From contig JANQQU010000043.1 in NCBI GenBank assembly GCA_028284905.1, forward strand, positions 62,001-126,000: a stretch of DNA of 64,000 bases, read 5' to 3'. The notes under the pieces were generated by a model. It did not search any database and had not been told where the DNA came from. It worked only from the letters and a program-made list of their open reading frames with translations. Both the position numbers and the translations under genes were made by a program. The stretch is from Calditrichia bacterium. Lineage in GTDB: Bacteria > Calditrichota > Calditrichia > RBG-13-44-9 > J075. Shown piece after piece: positions 1-8,558 of the stretch (the stretch's first letter is position 1; each line of letters begins with the position of its first letter).

Positions 1-932
1 GCCCCGGATGTTCTGTGGGATGTAACATCAATATAGAAAGTCTGGAAGAAGATAATAAGATTTATCGCATCAAACCGGAAGAGAATCAAGCCGTGAACCA
101 ATGGTGGATGTGCGATGATGGCCGTCTGCTTTATCATACCTATGCCAAGCTAAATCGCCTGGAGCACCCGATGATCCGCAAAGGAGATGAGTTGGCGCGG
201 CATCCCTGGCGAATGACCCTGAAAGCGGCCGTCAGTAAATTGAAATCTTTTAACGCCGGCGAAGTCGCTGTTATCGGAAGTGGGTATGCGACGAACGAAG
301 AGAATTACCTCTTGCAAAAAGTGGCTCGGGAAGGCTTCGGCGCCAAACACGTGGCGATCAATGATAATTTCCCGAAGGCAGATGATATCGTTTACAAACA
401 ATTTACCATCAAAGGTGAAAAGCTGCCTAACTTCCAGGGCGCCAGTGACATGCTTAATAGTAAAGACACCCTTAGCGATATTCTCAAAGCAATCGATAAA
501 GGCACGGTAAAAGCGCTCTATTGGCTGGGAGGATGCCCGGAAGATACGCTCAGCGAAGCGCAATTGGATACCCTGAAGCAGCTGGATTACCTCGTCGTTC
601 AGGATATCCGGGAAAGCGCTTTAAGCAGTATCGCCGATGTTGTGCTGCCCGGTGCATCTGCCTATGAAAAAGATGGCACCTTTACCAATTACCAGGGACA
701 GGTGCAGCGGATTCGCCCGGCAATTCTCCCCCCGAAAGCGGCTAAAACCGATTTGGAGATTCTCCAGGAGATAGTCAATCTGCTCGATATGCCAAAGGTG
801 CTCAGTCCCTTGAAAGTCTTCGGCGAAATCGCCGGCACTGTTGATGGCTATGCAGGTATGAGTTACAAGGCCCTCGCGAATACCGGTATTAAAAAAGGGG
901 AAGGCGCAACTGCGACAGAAACTGCCGGGTAA
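1..932 (+). CDS. nuoG: NADH-quinone oxidoreductase subunit G, C-terminal part (cut by left edge)
   Basis: This is the molybdopterin-oxidoreductase-like half of NuoG, the iron-sulfur subunit of the complex I peripheral arm. The reading frame is open at the left edge, so the true start lies outside. The first visible residues form a cysteine cluster (PGCSVGCN), followed about 30 residues later by WMCDDGR, the usual [4Fe-4S] ligand pattern of this domain. The text around it (IKPEENQAVNQWWMCDDGR) is typical of NuoG. Further on, VVLPGASAYEKDGTFTNYQG is the conserved MopB-type segment. Only about 310 residues are visible and the protein ends soon after that domain, so it is of the short type. It heads the visible part of the nuo operon; nuoH starts 42 bases later. 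Confidence 0.93.
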   Translation, partial: PGCSVGCNINIESLEEDNKIYRIKPEENQAVNQWWMCDDGRLLYHTYAKLNRLEHPMIRKGDELARHPWRMTLKAAVSKLKSFNAGEVAVIGSGYATNEENYLLQKVAREGFGAKHVAINDNFPKADDIVYKQFTIKGEKLPNFQGASDMLNSKDTLSDILKAIDKGTVKALYWLGGCPEDTLSEAQLDTLKQLDYLVVQDIRESALSSIADVVLPGASAYEKDGTFTNYQGQVQRIRPAILPPKAAKTDLEILQEIVNLLDMPKVLSPLKVFGEIAGTVDGYAGMSYKALANTGIKKGEGATATETAG

Positions 933-974
933 TCCGGAAGCGTTAGAAAAGCAAAGTATGCGGAGATAGCATTA

Positions 975-2048
975 ATGGAATTTCTATTGTCAATAATCGA
1001 ATCGGTCACGATGTTTTTACTTGTGGATCTAAGCCCTTATCTCAAGGTGTTCTTGATTACCAATTTTCTCATGGTAATGGTAATGGTGCTGACACTGCTG
1101 GAGCGGAGAATTTCTGCCTGGATCCAGGACCGCCACGGACCGAACCGGGTGGGGCCGGGCGGTATCCTGCAACCGATCGCTGACGGAATTAAGCACTTCA
1201 TCAAGGAAGATATCATCCCCGGGCATGTCGACCGATTCCTCTACATCCTCGCCCCGATGGTGGCAATGATTCCCGCGTTGGTAACTTTCGCAGTTATCCC
1301 TTTTGGCGATCAGATGACCATTCCCATATACGACGAACTGGTAACTTTTAAATTCCAAATTGCTGACTTGAATGTTGGCATCCTTTACATTGTTGGTGTT
1401 GCTTCTCTGGGCGTTTATGGGCTCATCGTTGGAGGTTTTGCATCGAACAACAAATATTCGATGCTCGGCGGTCTGCGTTCTTCTGCGCAAATGATTAGCT
1501 ACGAATTACCGATGGGACTGGCGATTGTTGCCGTGGTGCTTCTCGCCGGTTCCCTGCGTTTGAACGATATTGTCGTGGATCAAAGCAGTTTTCTGCACTG
1601 GAATGTTTTTCGTCAACCGCTGGGATTTATTCTCTTCGTCGTCGCGGTGTTTGCGGAAACCAATCGCCTGCCCTTTGACCTGCCGGAAGCGGAGCAGGAA
1701 TTGGTCGGCGGGTATCACACCGAATACAGCTCAATGAAATTTTCCGCTTTTATGATCGCGGAATACACCCATATGATTACTGCAGCAGCACTAATTTCCA
1801 CTCTTTACCTTGGTGGATGGCAGGTACCGGGACTTGCATCGCTGGGACTACCCATTGTGGCGGAGCAGCTCCTGCAAATTCTCGCTTTTGCAGCAAAAAC
1901 CGGCTTCTTCCTGCTGGTGTTTATCTGGGTACGCTGGACGCTTCCGCGTTTTCGCTATGATCAGTTGATGAATATTGGCTGGCGGAAAATGCTGCCGCTT
2001 GGTCTCTTGAATATAATCGTGACAGCAGCATTTGTTGCATTCGTATAA
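975..2048 (+). CDS. nuoH: NADH-quinone oxidoreductase subunit H
   Basis: NuoH is the membrane subunit that joins the peripheral arm to the proton-pumping arm and forms part of the quinone site. The 357-residue product is strongly hydrophobic with about eight or nine membrane segments. It carries the family signatures ERRISAWIQDRHGPNRVGP near residue 43 and ETNRLPFDLPEAEQELVGGY near residue 228, both in loops lining the quinone cavity. The start ATG at 975 is early in the frame and follows a purine-rich stretch. In most operons nuoI follows nuoH; here nuoJ follows after 16 bases, so nuoI is missing from this spot. Confidence 0.97.
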   Translation: MEFLLSIIESVTMFLLVDLSPYLKVFLITNFLMVMVMVLTLLERRISAWIQDRHGPNRVGPGGILQPIADGIKHFIKEDIIPGHVDRFLYILAPMVAMIPALVTFAVIPFGDQMTIPIYDELVTFKFQIADLNVGILYIVGVASLGVYGLIVGGFASNNKYSMLGGLRSSAQMISYELPMGLAIVAVVLLAGSLRLNDIVVDQSSFLHWNVFRQPLGFILFVVAVFAETNRLPFDLPEAEQELVGGYHTEYSSMKFSAFMIAEYTHMITAAALISTLYLGGWQVPGLASLGLPIVAEQLLQILAFAAKTGFFLLVFIWVRWTLPRFRYDQLMNIGWRKMLPLGLLNIIVTAAFVAFV

Positions 2049-2064
2049 CAAAGGATTTTAAGGA

Positions 2065-2619
2065 ATGGCAATCGAAGAAATACTGTTTTGGTTTTTTGCA
2101 GTGGCAGCCGTAGCCGGTGGCTTGGGAGTGGTTTTGCATCCCAATCCTATTAAAAGCGCTTTATTCCTGGTAATGACCTTCTTTGCCCTTGCCGGTGAAT
2201 ATATTCTCTTGATGGGACATTTTGTCGCCATTGTTCATATCGCTGTGTATGCCGGTGCAATTATGGTTTTGTTCTTGTTTGTGATAATGCTGCTCAATGT
2301 GCCGGAAGAAACCCGCCAGGGGGGCGTATGGGGCGCCATGCGCTATGTCGCGCTGGGACTTTTTGTCTTTCTCTCCTTTCAATTAAGCTATTTCGGTTTT
2401 CAGGATTTTTTTGGTGATAAACAGCAATTGGTGAAAGAAACTGAAATCGGCACGGTGGAAAGCATCGGCATGTCCCTTTTCAGCGAATACGTGCTGCCAT
2501 TCGAAATAGCCTCAATATTGTTGATTACGGCGATGGTCGGAGCGATCTATCTCTCCAAATCCAAATTGATTATTGAAGAGAGCAAGAAAAAGAAGGCTGT
2601 AGAAAAGGAAGATCATTAA
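2065..2619 (+). CDS. nuoJ: NADH-quinone oxidoreductase subunit J
   Basis: NuoJ is a small antiporter-associated membrane subunit of complex I. The 184-residue product has five predicted membrane helices and the family pattern HPNPIKSALFLVMTFFALAGEY near residue 25, followed by a helix with VAIVHIAVYAGAIMVLFLFVIMLLN, which contains the conserved glycine and acidic environment of the pi-bulge helix TM3. The C-terminus is a short charged tail rich in lysine and glutamate. It starts 16 bases after nuoH with AAGGA upstream of the ATG, so it is part of the operon. Between it and nuoK lies a word-repeat element. Confidence 0.95.
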   Translation: MAIEEILFWFFAVAAVAGGLGVVLHPNPIKSALFLVMTFFALAGEYILLMGHFVAIVHIAVYAGAIMVLFLFVIMLLNVPEETRQGGVWGAMRYVALGLFVFLSFQLSYFGFQDFFGDKQQLVKETEIGTVESIGMSLFSEYVLPFEIASILLITAMVGAIYLSKSKLIIEESKKKKAVEKEDH

Positions 2620-2625
2620 AAAAGA

Positions 2626-2696
2626 GGCTTAGGGCTTTAGGGGACTAGGGTAGTCTTTCCTAAATCCCTAAACCCCTAAGCCCCTAAACCCCTAAT
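2626..2696. repeat. Word-repeat inverted element, nuoJ-nuoK gap
   Basis: The 89-base gap between nuoJ and nuoK is filled by degenerate 8-base words. The right arm (about 2665-2696) reads TCCCTAAA, CCCCTAAG, CCCCTAAA, CCCCTAAT in direct tandem. The left arm (2628-2649) holds the reverse complement of such words: CTTAGGGC, TTTAGGGG and an imperfect third. GGCTTAGGG at 2626-2634 pairs exactly with CCCTAAGCC at 2674-2682. Transcribed, this would fold into a hairpin inside the operon. It is one of five elements of the same style in the window. Confidence 0.8.
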
Positions 2697-2708
2697 AAAG
2701 GATAAAAA

Positions 2709-3023
2709 ATGGGCACCTTGAGTATCCCTTTACATTATTTTCTGATTTTAGCAGCAGTACTATTCGGATTGGGCGTGATCGGGGTAATTACCCGTCGCAA
2801 TGCGATCGTCATTTTTATGTCTATCGAGTTGATGCTGAATGCTGTAAACCTGACGTTTGTGGCTTTCTCGAATTATCTCAATAACGTCGAAGGGCATATT
2901 TTTGTATTTATGGTGATGGTCGTTGCCGCCGCGGAGGTGGCGGTTGGTCTGGCGATTATTGTGGCGATTTTCCGCTTACGGGAGACTGTTCACGTAGACG
3001 ATATCCGTCTGTTGAAGTGGTAA
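2709..3023 (+). CDS. nuoK: NADH-quinone oxidoreductase subunit K
   Basis: NuoK is the three-helix antiporter-related subunit of complex I. The product has 104 residues, the normal family size. The two membrane glutamates needed for proton transfer are both present: E40 in [16 protein letters not shown] and E76 in [15 protein letters not shown]. The ATG at 2709 follows AAAGG (about 2696-2701) at a sensible distance. It is separated from nuoJ by the word-repeat element and from nuoL by about 80 bases, but gene order makes one transcription unit likely. Confidence 0.96.
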   Translation: MGTLSIPLHYFLILAAVLFGLGVIGVITRRNAIVIFMSIELMLNAVNLTFVAFSNYLNNVEGHIFVFMVMVVAAAEVAVGLAIIVAIFRLRETVHVDDIRLLKW

Positions 3024-3106
3024 CGATGATTTGATGACGACTGGCTGCCGATAGAAAATCGGGATGCGGTGGCCGGATGCTGCTAAACGAAGTTGGAGAC
3101 GTATCA

Positions 3107-5011
3107 ATGCACGATTTTATATGGATCATACCCTTAATGCCGTTGCTCGGCGCGATTATCAACGGGCTTTTCGGTCACATCCTGAAAGGAAAAGCCGGTT
3201 TCATCGCCAGCGTTGCTGTGCTGATATCCTTTCTCTATACCGTCCGGGCATTCTTTATAGTTATGGACGGCACGATTATCCATAATGAGTTGTTTACCTG
3301 GATTCAGGCCGGAGACTTTACCGCTGGTGCCGCTGTTCTGGTTGATCAATTGTCGATTGTGATGATGCTGGTCGTAACCGGCGTTGGTTTTCTGATCCAT
3401 GTCTATTCGAATGGCTACATGCATGGCGATCGCACCGTCGGAAAGTTTTTCTCCTACCTCAATCTTTTCCTCTTTTCAATGTTGATGCTGGTTATGGGTG
3501 ATAACCTCCTGCTGCTCTACCTCGGCTGGGAAGGGGTTGGCGTCTGTTCTTATTTGCTGATTGGATATTTTTACGAGAAAGAATCCGCATCCAAAGCCGG
3601 CCTGAAGGCATTTCTGGCGAACAGGGTAGGGGACTTCGGTTTTGCCATTGGCATCTTCATCATTTTTTCCACCATCGGTACAATAACCTATGCCGGCATT
3701 GAAGGTCAGGTAGACAAGCTGATGGCCGCCGGCGTTGTTACCTCCGCTGCTTTGTTACTCTTCATGGGCGCCTGTGGTAAATCCGCCCAGTTCCCGCTGT
3801 ACATCTGGCTGCCCGATGCGATGGAAGGTCCCACGCCGGTGAGCGCACTGATCCATGCCGCAACGATGGTTACCGCCGGTGTTTACATGGTGGCTCGTCT
3901 TAGCTTCCTGTTTGTGCGCAGTGATGTCGCAATGATGGTTATCGTTATTATCGGTACCTTTACGGCACTGTTCGCGGCAACAATGGCGCTGGTGAATAAT
4001 GATATCAAACGCGTGCTCGCCTATTCTACTATTTCCCAATTGGGATACATGTTCATCGGGGTTGGTGTTGGGGCGTTTGCTGCCGGCGTTTTTCACCTGA
4101 TGACCCACGCCTTTTTTAAAGCGCTGCTCTTCCTCGGTGCCGGTGCAGTCATGCACTCTCTCGCCGATGAAACCGATATCCGGAAGATGGGAAATCTCTA
4201 TGGAAAAATAAAAATTACCGCGTTAACCTTTATTATGGCCTGGCTGGCAATTAGCGGCATCCCGCCATTTAGTGGTTTCTTTTCAAAAGATGAAATCCTC
4301 GCCCATGCATTCTTGTACAGTCCGCTGGTCTGGGTGTTTGGGGCGATTGGCGCTTTCCTGACCGCTTTCTACATGTCCCGCCTGGTATTTCTGACCTTCT
4401 TTGGTGAATCCCGGGTAGAGCCTGAAGTTGAAAAACATATCCACGAAAATCCCCCGGTAATGACCATTCCGCTGATGGTGCTGGCGGTATTATCAGTCGT
4501 CGGTGGTTTAATCGGCATTCCTGCCGGACTGGCATACCTCTGGGGTGGTGAAAATCATTTTGCCAACTTTCTCTCGCCGGTGTTTGCCAATGCCGCGTCT
4601 TACAGCGAGCCGCACCATATTTCCCATGCGCTGGAATATGGCTTGATGGCAGCATCCATCCTGATCGCACTGGGCGGCATCTATCTCGCTTACCTGATGT
4701 ATATCAAGAAGGCGATGGACCCGGATGCGATTGCCAATCGCTTCAGTGGGGCTTATAAGGTGCTTTCAAATAAATATTATGTGGATGAAGGCGTGGAAGC
4801 CGGCATTCTCAATCCGATTGTCCGATTCAGCCAATGGCTCTGGCATTTCGTCGATACCCGGGTGATCGATGGTTTCGTCAATTCGGCGGGAAAAATTGTT
4901 TGGCTGTTAAGCCTGATCGCACGCAGAGTACAAACCGGTTATGTGCAACATTATGCCAGTGTAATGGTGGTCGGTGTAATTTTGATTCTGGCATATTATA
5001 TCTTCCGCTAA
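3107..5011 (+). CDS. nuoL: NADH-quinone oxidoreductase subunit L
   Basis: NuoL is the distal proton-pumping antiporter subunit, with a long lateral helix at its C-terminus. The product of 634 residues has the usual size. Hallmarks include LLLLYLGWEGVGVCSYLLIG with the key membrane glutamate, PLYIWLPDAMEGPTPVSALI, and LVNNDIKRVLAYSTISQLGY. The start is taken at ATG 3107 because GGAG at 3095-3098 lies eight bases upstream and the next residues (MHDFIWIIPLMPLLGA) begin the first membrane helix. The earlier in-frame ATG at 3077 would add ten poorly conserved polar residues. Confidence 0.96.
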   Translation: MHDFIWIIPLMPLLGAIINGLFGHILKGKAGFIASVAVLISFLYTVRAFFIVMDGTIIHNELFTWIQAGDFTAGAAVLVDQLSIVMMLVVTGVGFLIHVYSNGYMHGDRTVGKFFSYLNLFLFSMLMLVMGDNLLLLYLGWEGVGVCSYLLIGYFYEKESASKAGLKAFLANRVGDFGFAIGIFIIFSTIGTITYAGIEGQVDKLMAAGVVTSAALLLFMGACGKSAQFPLYIWLPDAMEGPTPVSALIHAATMVTAGVYMVARLSFLFVRSDVAMMVIVIIGTFTALFAATMALVNNDIKRVLAYSTISQLGYMFIGVGVGAFAAGVFHLMTHAFFKALLFLGAGAVMHSLADETDIRKMGNLYGKIKITALTFIMAWLAISGIPPFSGFFSKDEILAHAFLYSPLVWVFGAIGAFLTAFYMSRLVFLTFFGESRVEPEVEKHIHENPPVMTIPLMVLAVLSVVGGLIGIPAGLAYLWGGENHFANFLSPVFANAASYSEPHHISHALEYGLMAASILIALGGIYLAYLMYIKKAMDPDAIANRFSGAYKVLSNKYYVDEGVEAGILNPIVRFSQWLWHFVDTRVIDGFVNSAGKIVWLLSLIARRVQTGYVQHYASVMVVGVILILAYYIFR

Positions 5012-5054
5012 GACGGTCGAAGGTAGTCAAGATAATAAATGGAGATTCTCATAG

Positions 5055-6596
5055 ATGGAAATGTCTAGTTTACTGAATTGGGTAACTTTTCTGCCGGCAC
5101 TTGGGGCGCTGGTGCTGCTGGCAATTCCCCGTACGGAAACGCAGCTGGTAAAATCCTGGGGACTACTGGTCTCGTTGATTACCTTTTTGGCATCGATCCC
5201 GCTTTTTATCATGTTTGACGGAAACAGTGCTGCAATGCAATTTACCACGCAGATGGATTGGATCCCCGCCATCGGCGCCTCTTACCATGTCGGCATCGAT
5301 GGGCTCAGCATTTTATTGTATGTCCTAACCACATTCATCATGCCCCTGGCGATTTTTGCTTCCTGGAATTCCATCACCGAGCGGGTAAAAGAATACATGA
5401 TCGCCATGCTGATCCTCGAATCGGCAATGCTCGGTGTGTTTATTTCATTAGATCTTATCCTCTTCTATCTTTTCTGGGAAGCGATGCTGATTCCGATGTA
5501 CCTCCTGATTGGTGTCTGGGGTGGTAAACGCCGGATTTATGCAGCCTTAAAATTCGTTGTCTATACGATGGTTGGTTCAGTGCTTATGCTCGTCGCCATC
5601 GTTTTTCTTTATATCCTCAATAATACCTACACCGGTGCTTACAGTTTTGACCTGATGGCGATCATGAATTTAAAAATATCCTTCAGCGCGCAAATCTGGC
5701 TCTTCCTCGCTTTTGCCCTCGCTTTCGCCATTAAGGTGCCGATGTTTCCCTTTCATACCTGGCTGCCGGATGCCCACGTGGAAGCGCCGACGGCCGGTTC
5801 CGTAATTCTGGCCGGAGTACTGTTGAAAATGGGCACTTACGGCCTCTTACGTTTTAACCTGACGCTTTTCCCGCAAGCCTGGGAGTATTTTACACCATTA
5901 TTTCTCTGGCTCGGCGTTATTGGTATTCTTTACGGCGCCTGGGTGGCGATGGTGCAAACCGATATTAAAAAGCTGGTTGCATATTCATCGGTCAGTCACC
6001 TCGGTTTTATTATTCTCGGTATGTTTGCCATGACGGTTACCAGTATGCAGGGGGGCATTCTGCAAATGGTCAATCATGGTGTTTCCAGCGGGGCGCTCTT
6101 TCTGGCGGTTGGGATGATCTACGAGCGGCGCCATACCCGGGAAATTAGTGAATTCGGCGGTGTTACCCGGGTTATGCCGGTGTTTAGCGCTTTCTTCCTG
6201 ATTATCTGTTTGTCATCCCTCGGTTTGCCCGGCACCAATGGGTTTGTCGGAGAATTCCTTATTCTGGTCGGTAGCTATGGCAATTACCCGGTATTTACGA
6301 TTGTCGCAACTGTCGGTATTATTTTCGCCGCGGCATATCTGCTTTGGATGTTCCGCCGGGTCATGTTCGGTCCATTGACGGAAAAGAATAAATCTCTCAC
6401 CGACCTCGATGGACGGGAAATCGCCATTATGATTCCGGTAATCCTGATGATTTTCTGGATTGGCGTTTATCCCTCTACTTTTACCGCAAAAACTGAAAAA
6501 ACCGTCGAAGCGCTGATAGAAAAAGCGAACAAGGCAAAAGCGGAAATGGTGATCGAAGGCCGGAAGCCGATACTGAGTGACTTCCTGGGAGAGTAA
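5055..6596 (+). CDS. nuoM: NADH-quinone oxidoreductase subunit M
   Basis: NuoM is the middle antiporter-like proton-pumping subunit of complex I. The 513-residue protein has about 14 membrane helices. Diagnostic segments are ILFYLFWEAMLIPMYLLIG, with the conserved membrane glutamate, FPFHTWLPDAHVEAPTAGS, and VQTDIKKLVAYSSVSHLGF. GGAG at 5041-5044 precedes the ATG at 5055; an alternative ATG two codons on cannot be excluded. It lies 43 bases after nuoL and 51 before nuoN. Confidence 0.97.
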   Translation: MEMSSLLNWVTFLPALGALVLLAIPRTETQLVKSWGLLVSLITFLASIPLFIMFDGNSAAMQFTTQMDWIPAIGASYHVGIDGLSILLYVLTTFIMPLAIFASWNSITERVKEYMIAMLILESAMLGVFISLDLILFYLFWEAMLIPMYLLIGVWGGKRRIYAALKFVVYTMVGSVLMLVAIVFLYILNNTYTGAYSFDLMAIMNLKISFSAQIWLFLAFALAFAIKVPMFPFHTWLPDAHVEAPTAGSVILAGVLLKMGTYGLLRFNLTLFPQAWEYFTPLFLWLGVIGILYGAWVAMVQTDIKKLVAYSSVSHLGFIILGMFAMTVTSMQGGILQMVNHGVSSGALFLAVGMIYERRHTREISEFGGVTRVMPVFSAFFLIICLSSLGLPGTNGFVGEFLILVGSYGNYPVFTIVATVGIIFAAAYLLWMFRRVMFGPLTEKNKSLTDLDGREIAIMIPVILMIFWIGVYPSTFTAKTEKTVEALIEKANKAKAEMVIEGRKPILSDFLGE

Positions 6597-6647
6597 GCGG
6601 AGTTCAGTTGCTGCCGCGATTGAAGAAAAGTTTGGAAAGGAAATACA

Positions 6648-8096
6648 GTGGTTAACATTAATATTGGCAATGCCGACTTTCTGGCAATCTTACCGATGAT
6701 CGTGCTGAGTTTTACCGGCATTTACCTGCTGGTGCAGGGGGTAATGGCTCCCAGAATGAAAAAATCGGTGCTCTCTTACCTGGGAATTGTCGGCATTCTC
6801 TTCTCGATTATCAGTAACTTCTATCTGCTTACAATTGTAACAGAAGGTGGACAGGCATTCTTTTACGGGATGATTTATCTCGATAAGCTGACAATTATCC
6901 TCAACTTTATCTTTTTGGTAACAGCCGCGCTTTGTCTCTTACTTGTCAATAGCTATTCAACACAGGAAGACATTGAATTCATCGAATTTACACCATTGGT
7001 TATTTTTGCGACCGTCGGTATGATGTTGATGGGCAGCTCCTATAGCCTGATGAGCCTTTTTCTGGGATTGGAAACAATGTCGATTGCACTGTATGCCCTG
7101 GCCGGTTTTCGCAAGTTTAACCGCCGTTCACTGGAGGCTGCTTTAAAATACTTTTTGCTCGGCGCTTTCGCCACCGGGTTTCTCCTTTACGGTATCGCCC
7201 TGCTGTATGGCGCTGCCGGTTCTACCAGTCTGGAAGCGATCGCCAATTTTCTCTCTCAAAATAGCAACCCCGGTATGATGGCTACATTTGGCATTGCGCT
7301 GATGATCATCGGTTTTGCTTTCAAAGTAGCCCTGGTGCCGTTCCATATGTGGACGCCAGACGTTTACCAGGGCGCGCCGATGCCGGTAACGGCATTTATG
7401 GCTGTTGGCGCGAAGGCTGCCGGTTTTGCGGCAATCTTGCGCGTAATTATTGGCGCTGCCGGTGCTGCCGAACCGATTTGGAGTGATTTGCTCTGGTGGT
7501 TAACGGTGATTACCATGACAGGCGGTAACCTGATTGCGTTGGTGCAGAGTGACATCAAGCGGATGCTAGCATATTCCAGTATCGCCCATGCCGGATATAT
7601 TATGATTGGTATTGTCGCTGCCAATGATGTTACCGTCTCGGCAGTTCTATTCTACCTGATCGTCTACATGTTTATGAACATCGGCGCATTTGCTGTTGCC
7701 GGCATTGTTAGTGGTAAAAATGAACGATTTGTCGATATCAAGCACTATGCAGGTTTAGGCAAAGCCCAGCCCTTGCTGGCGTTGGTGATGACGGTTTGCA
7801 TGTTCTCTCTGGCAGGATTCCCGCCAACCGGTGGGTTTATGGGGAAACTTTACATTTTTAAAGCCGCATATCAGTCCGGCTTCCAGACCCTGGTAATTAT
7901 TGGTGCTTTGAACTCCTTGTTGTCTGTTTATTACTACATTCGCGTTGTTGTCGCGATGTATTTTCAGGAAGCGGCGGAAGAGCAAGAGAGTGGTTCAATT
8001 TTACCGGAAGTGGGTCTTGTTCTCCTGATCGCACTGATCGGAATTTTCTATATGGGAATTTTTCCCGGGAACACTTTGACCTGGTTATACTATTAA
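6648..8096 (+). CDS. nuoN: NADH-quinone oxidoreductase subunit N
   Basis: NuoN is the third antiporter-like subunit and the last gene of the visible operon. The 482-residue product has the family signatures SLFLGLETMSIALYALAGF with its conserved glutamate, VPFHMWTPDVYQGAPMPVT, and VQSDIKRMLAYSSIAHAGY. The start codon is GTG at 6648, preceded by GGAAAGG (about 6633-6639). The next genes are unrelated, and a 462-base gap follows, so the operon probably ends here. Confidence 0.96.
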   Translation: MVNINIGNADFLAILPMIVLSFTGIYLLVQGVMAPRMKKSVLSYLGIVGILFSIISNFYLLTIVTEGGQAFFYGMIYLDKLTIILNFIFLVTAALCLLLVNSYSTQEDIEFIEFTPLVIFATVGMMLMGSSYSLMSLFLGLETMSIALYALAGFRKFNRRSLEAALKYFLLGAFATGFLLYGIALLYGAAGSTSLEAIANFLSQNSNPGMMATFGIALMIIGFAFKVALVPFHMWTPDVYQGAPMPVTAFMAVGAKAAGFAAILRVIIGAAGAAEPIWSDLLWWLTVITMTGGNLIALVQSDIKRMLAYSSIAHAGYIMIGIVAANDVTVSAVLFYLIVYMFMNIGAFAVAGIVSGKNERFVDIKHYAGLGKAQPLLALVMTVCMFSLAGFPPTGGFMGKLYIFKAAYQSGFQTLVIIGALNSLLSVYYYIRVVVAMYFQEAAEEQESGSILPEVGLVLLIALIGIFYMGIFPGNTLTWLYY

Positions 8097-8298
8097 TAGA
8101 TAAGTAAGCTTGATAATTTGCTTAAAAATAACTGTTGCTCTAAATATCCGGAATTCGCTGCCGATACTTTAATACAGCCGGCGAATTGCCAGATAGAAAA
8201 AGTATAAAAACGTTAGCTGTATCACGTTATTTTAATTCGCTGGCAACCAATATAGCCGGGTGAAATAAATCAGGCAGGCATGTGAAAAAATGCCCTAA

Positions 8299-8325
8299 TT
8301 GACAAAAAATTGCTTGATTTATTCT
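8299..8325 (+). promoter_or_regulatory. Possible sigma-70-like promoter
   Basis: TTGACA at 8299-8304 is a perfect -35 hexamer. The best -10 candidate is TATTCT at 8320-8325 with a short 15-base spacer and a 4 of 6 match, so the call is weak. It sits upstream of the structured leader of the PorV-like gene. In Bacteroidota-like organisms promoters use other motifs, so this may be chance. Confidence 0.25.
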
Positions 8326-8392
8326 GCGGGAACATCTAAATTGGTTCGCTTTAAAGCTTTTCATTACATCATTAGGAGATGCTTATAGAAAT

Positions 8393-8466
8393 TTGTTAAG
8401 GAAATTAGAAGTTTGAGCAACGATTAATTAACTATTTTTTTTTGATGACAATAGTATCCTTAACAA
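8393..8466 (+). promoter_or_regulatory. 10-bp inverted repeat in leader
   Basis: TTGTTAAGGA at 8393-8402 is exactly complementary to TCCTTAACAA at 8457-8466, with 54 AT-rich bases between, including a T-run near 8434-8443. It may be the closing stem of a folded leader RNA ahead of the attenuator-like hairpins, or a pair of protein-binding half sites. Confidence 0.5.
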
Positions 8467-8480
8467 TTATTTTAAGGGCA

Positions 8481-8533
8481 TCCACTTAGAAGGCCGAAGG
8501 GAAGTGGAATGAATCCATCCGTTCGGTTTTTTT
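8481..8533 (+). terminator. Intrinsic-terminator hairpin with a competing stem (attenuator-like)
   Basis: CCGAA (8494-8498) pairs with TTCGG (8522-8526). Inside this, GG pairs with CC and TGGA (8505-8508) with TCCA (8514-8517), and seven T residues follow (8527-8533): a standard intrinsic terminator. TCCACTT (8481-8487) pairs perfectly with AAGTGGA (8502-8508), which overlaps the left arm of the inner stem, so the two folds exclude each other. It lies 25 bases before the start codon of the next gene. It may attenuate that gene or end a short RNA transcribed from the gap. Confidence 0.6.
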
Positions 8534-8558
8534 GTTTATTTAGCAGGAGGTATCTGTA

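Larger units (their letters stand above)
8097..8558. other. Gene-free 462-base region with structured leader
   Basis: No coding frame is visible here. The left part holds three copies of AATTCGC in alternating orientation (8152-8158 forward, 8181-8187 reverse, 8234-8240 forward); the first two could pair as a weak nuoN terminator but have no T-run. A possible promoter lies near 8299. The right part (8393-8533) holds a 10-base inverted repeat and two competing hairpins ending in a T-run just before the next gene. Confidence 0.7.

Noticed and set aside
150-563. Long antisense frames opposite nuoG, nuoL, the PorV-like gene and the giant gene
   Set aside because: They have no family resemblance and no ribosome-binding sites, and they mirror strongly supported genes.
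2665-2696. Telomere-like CCCTAA repeats suggesting a linear replicon end
   Set aside because: The stretch is short, inside an operon, and fits the word-repeat elements seen elsewhere in the window.
8152-8242. Three AATTCGC copies as a binding-site array
   Set aside because: The sequence is short and spacing irregular; the first two may just be a weak hairpin.
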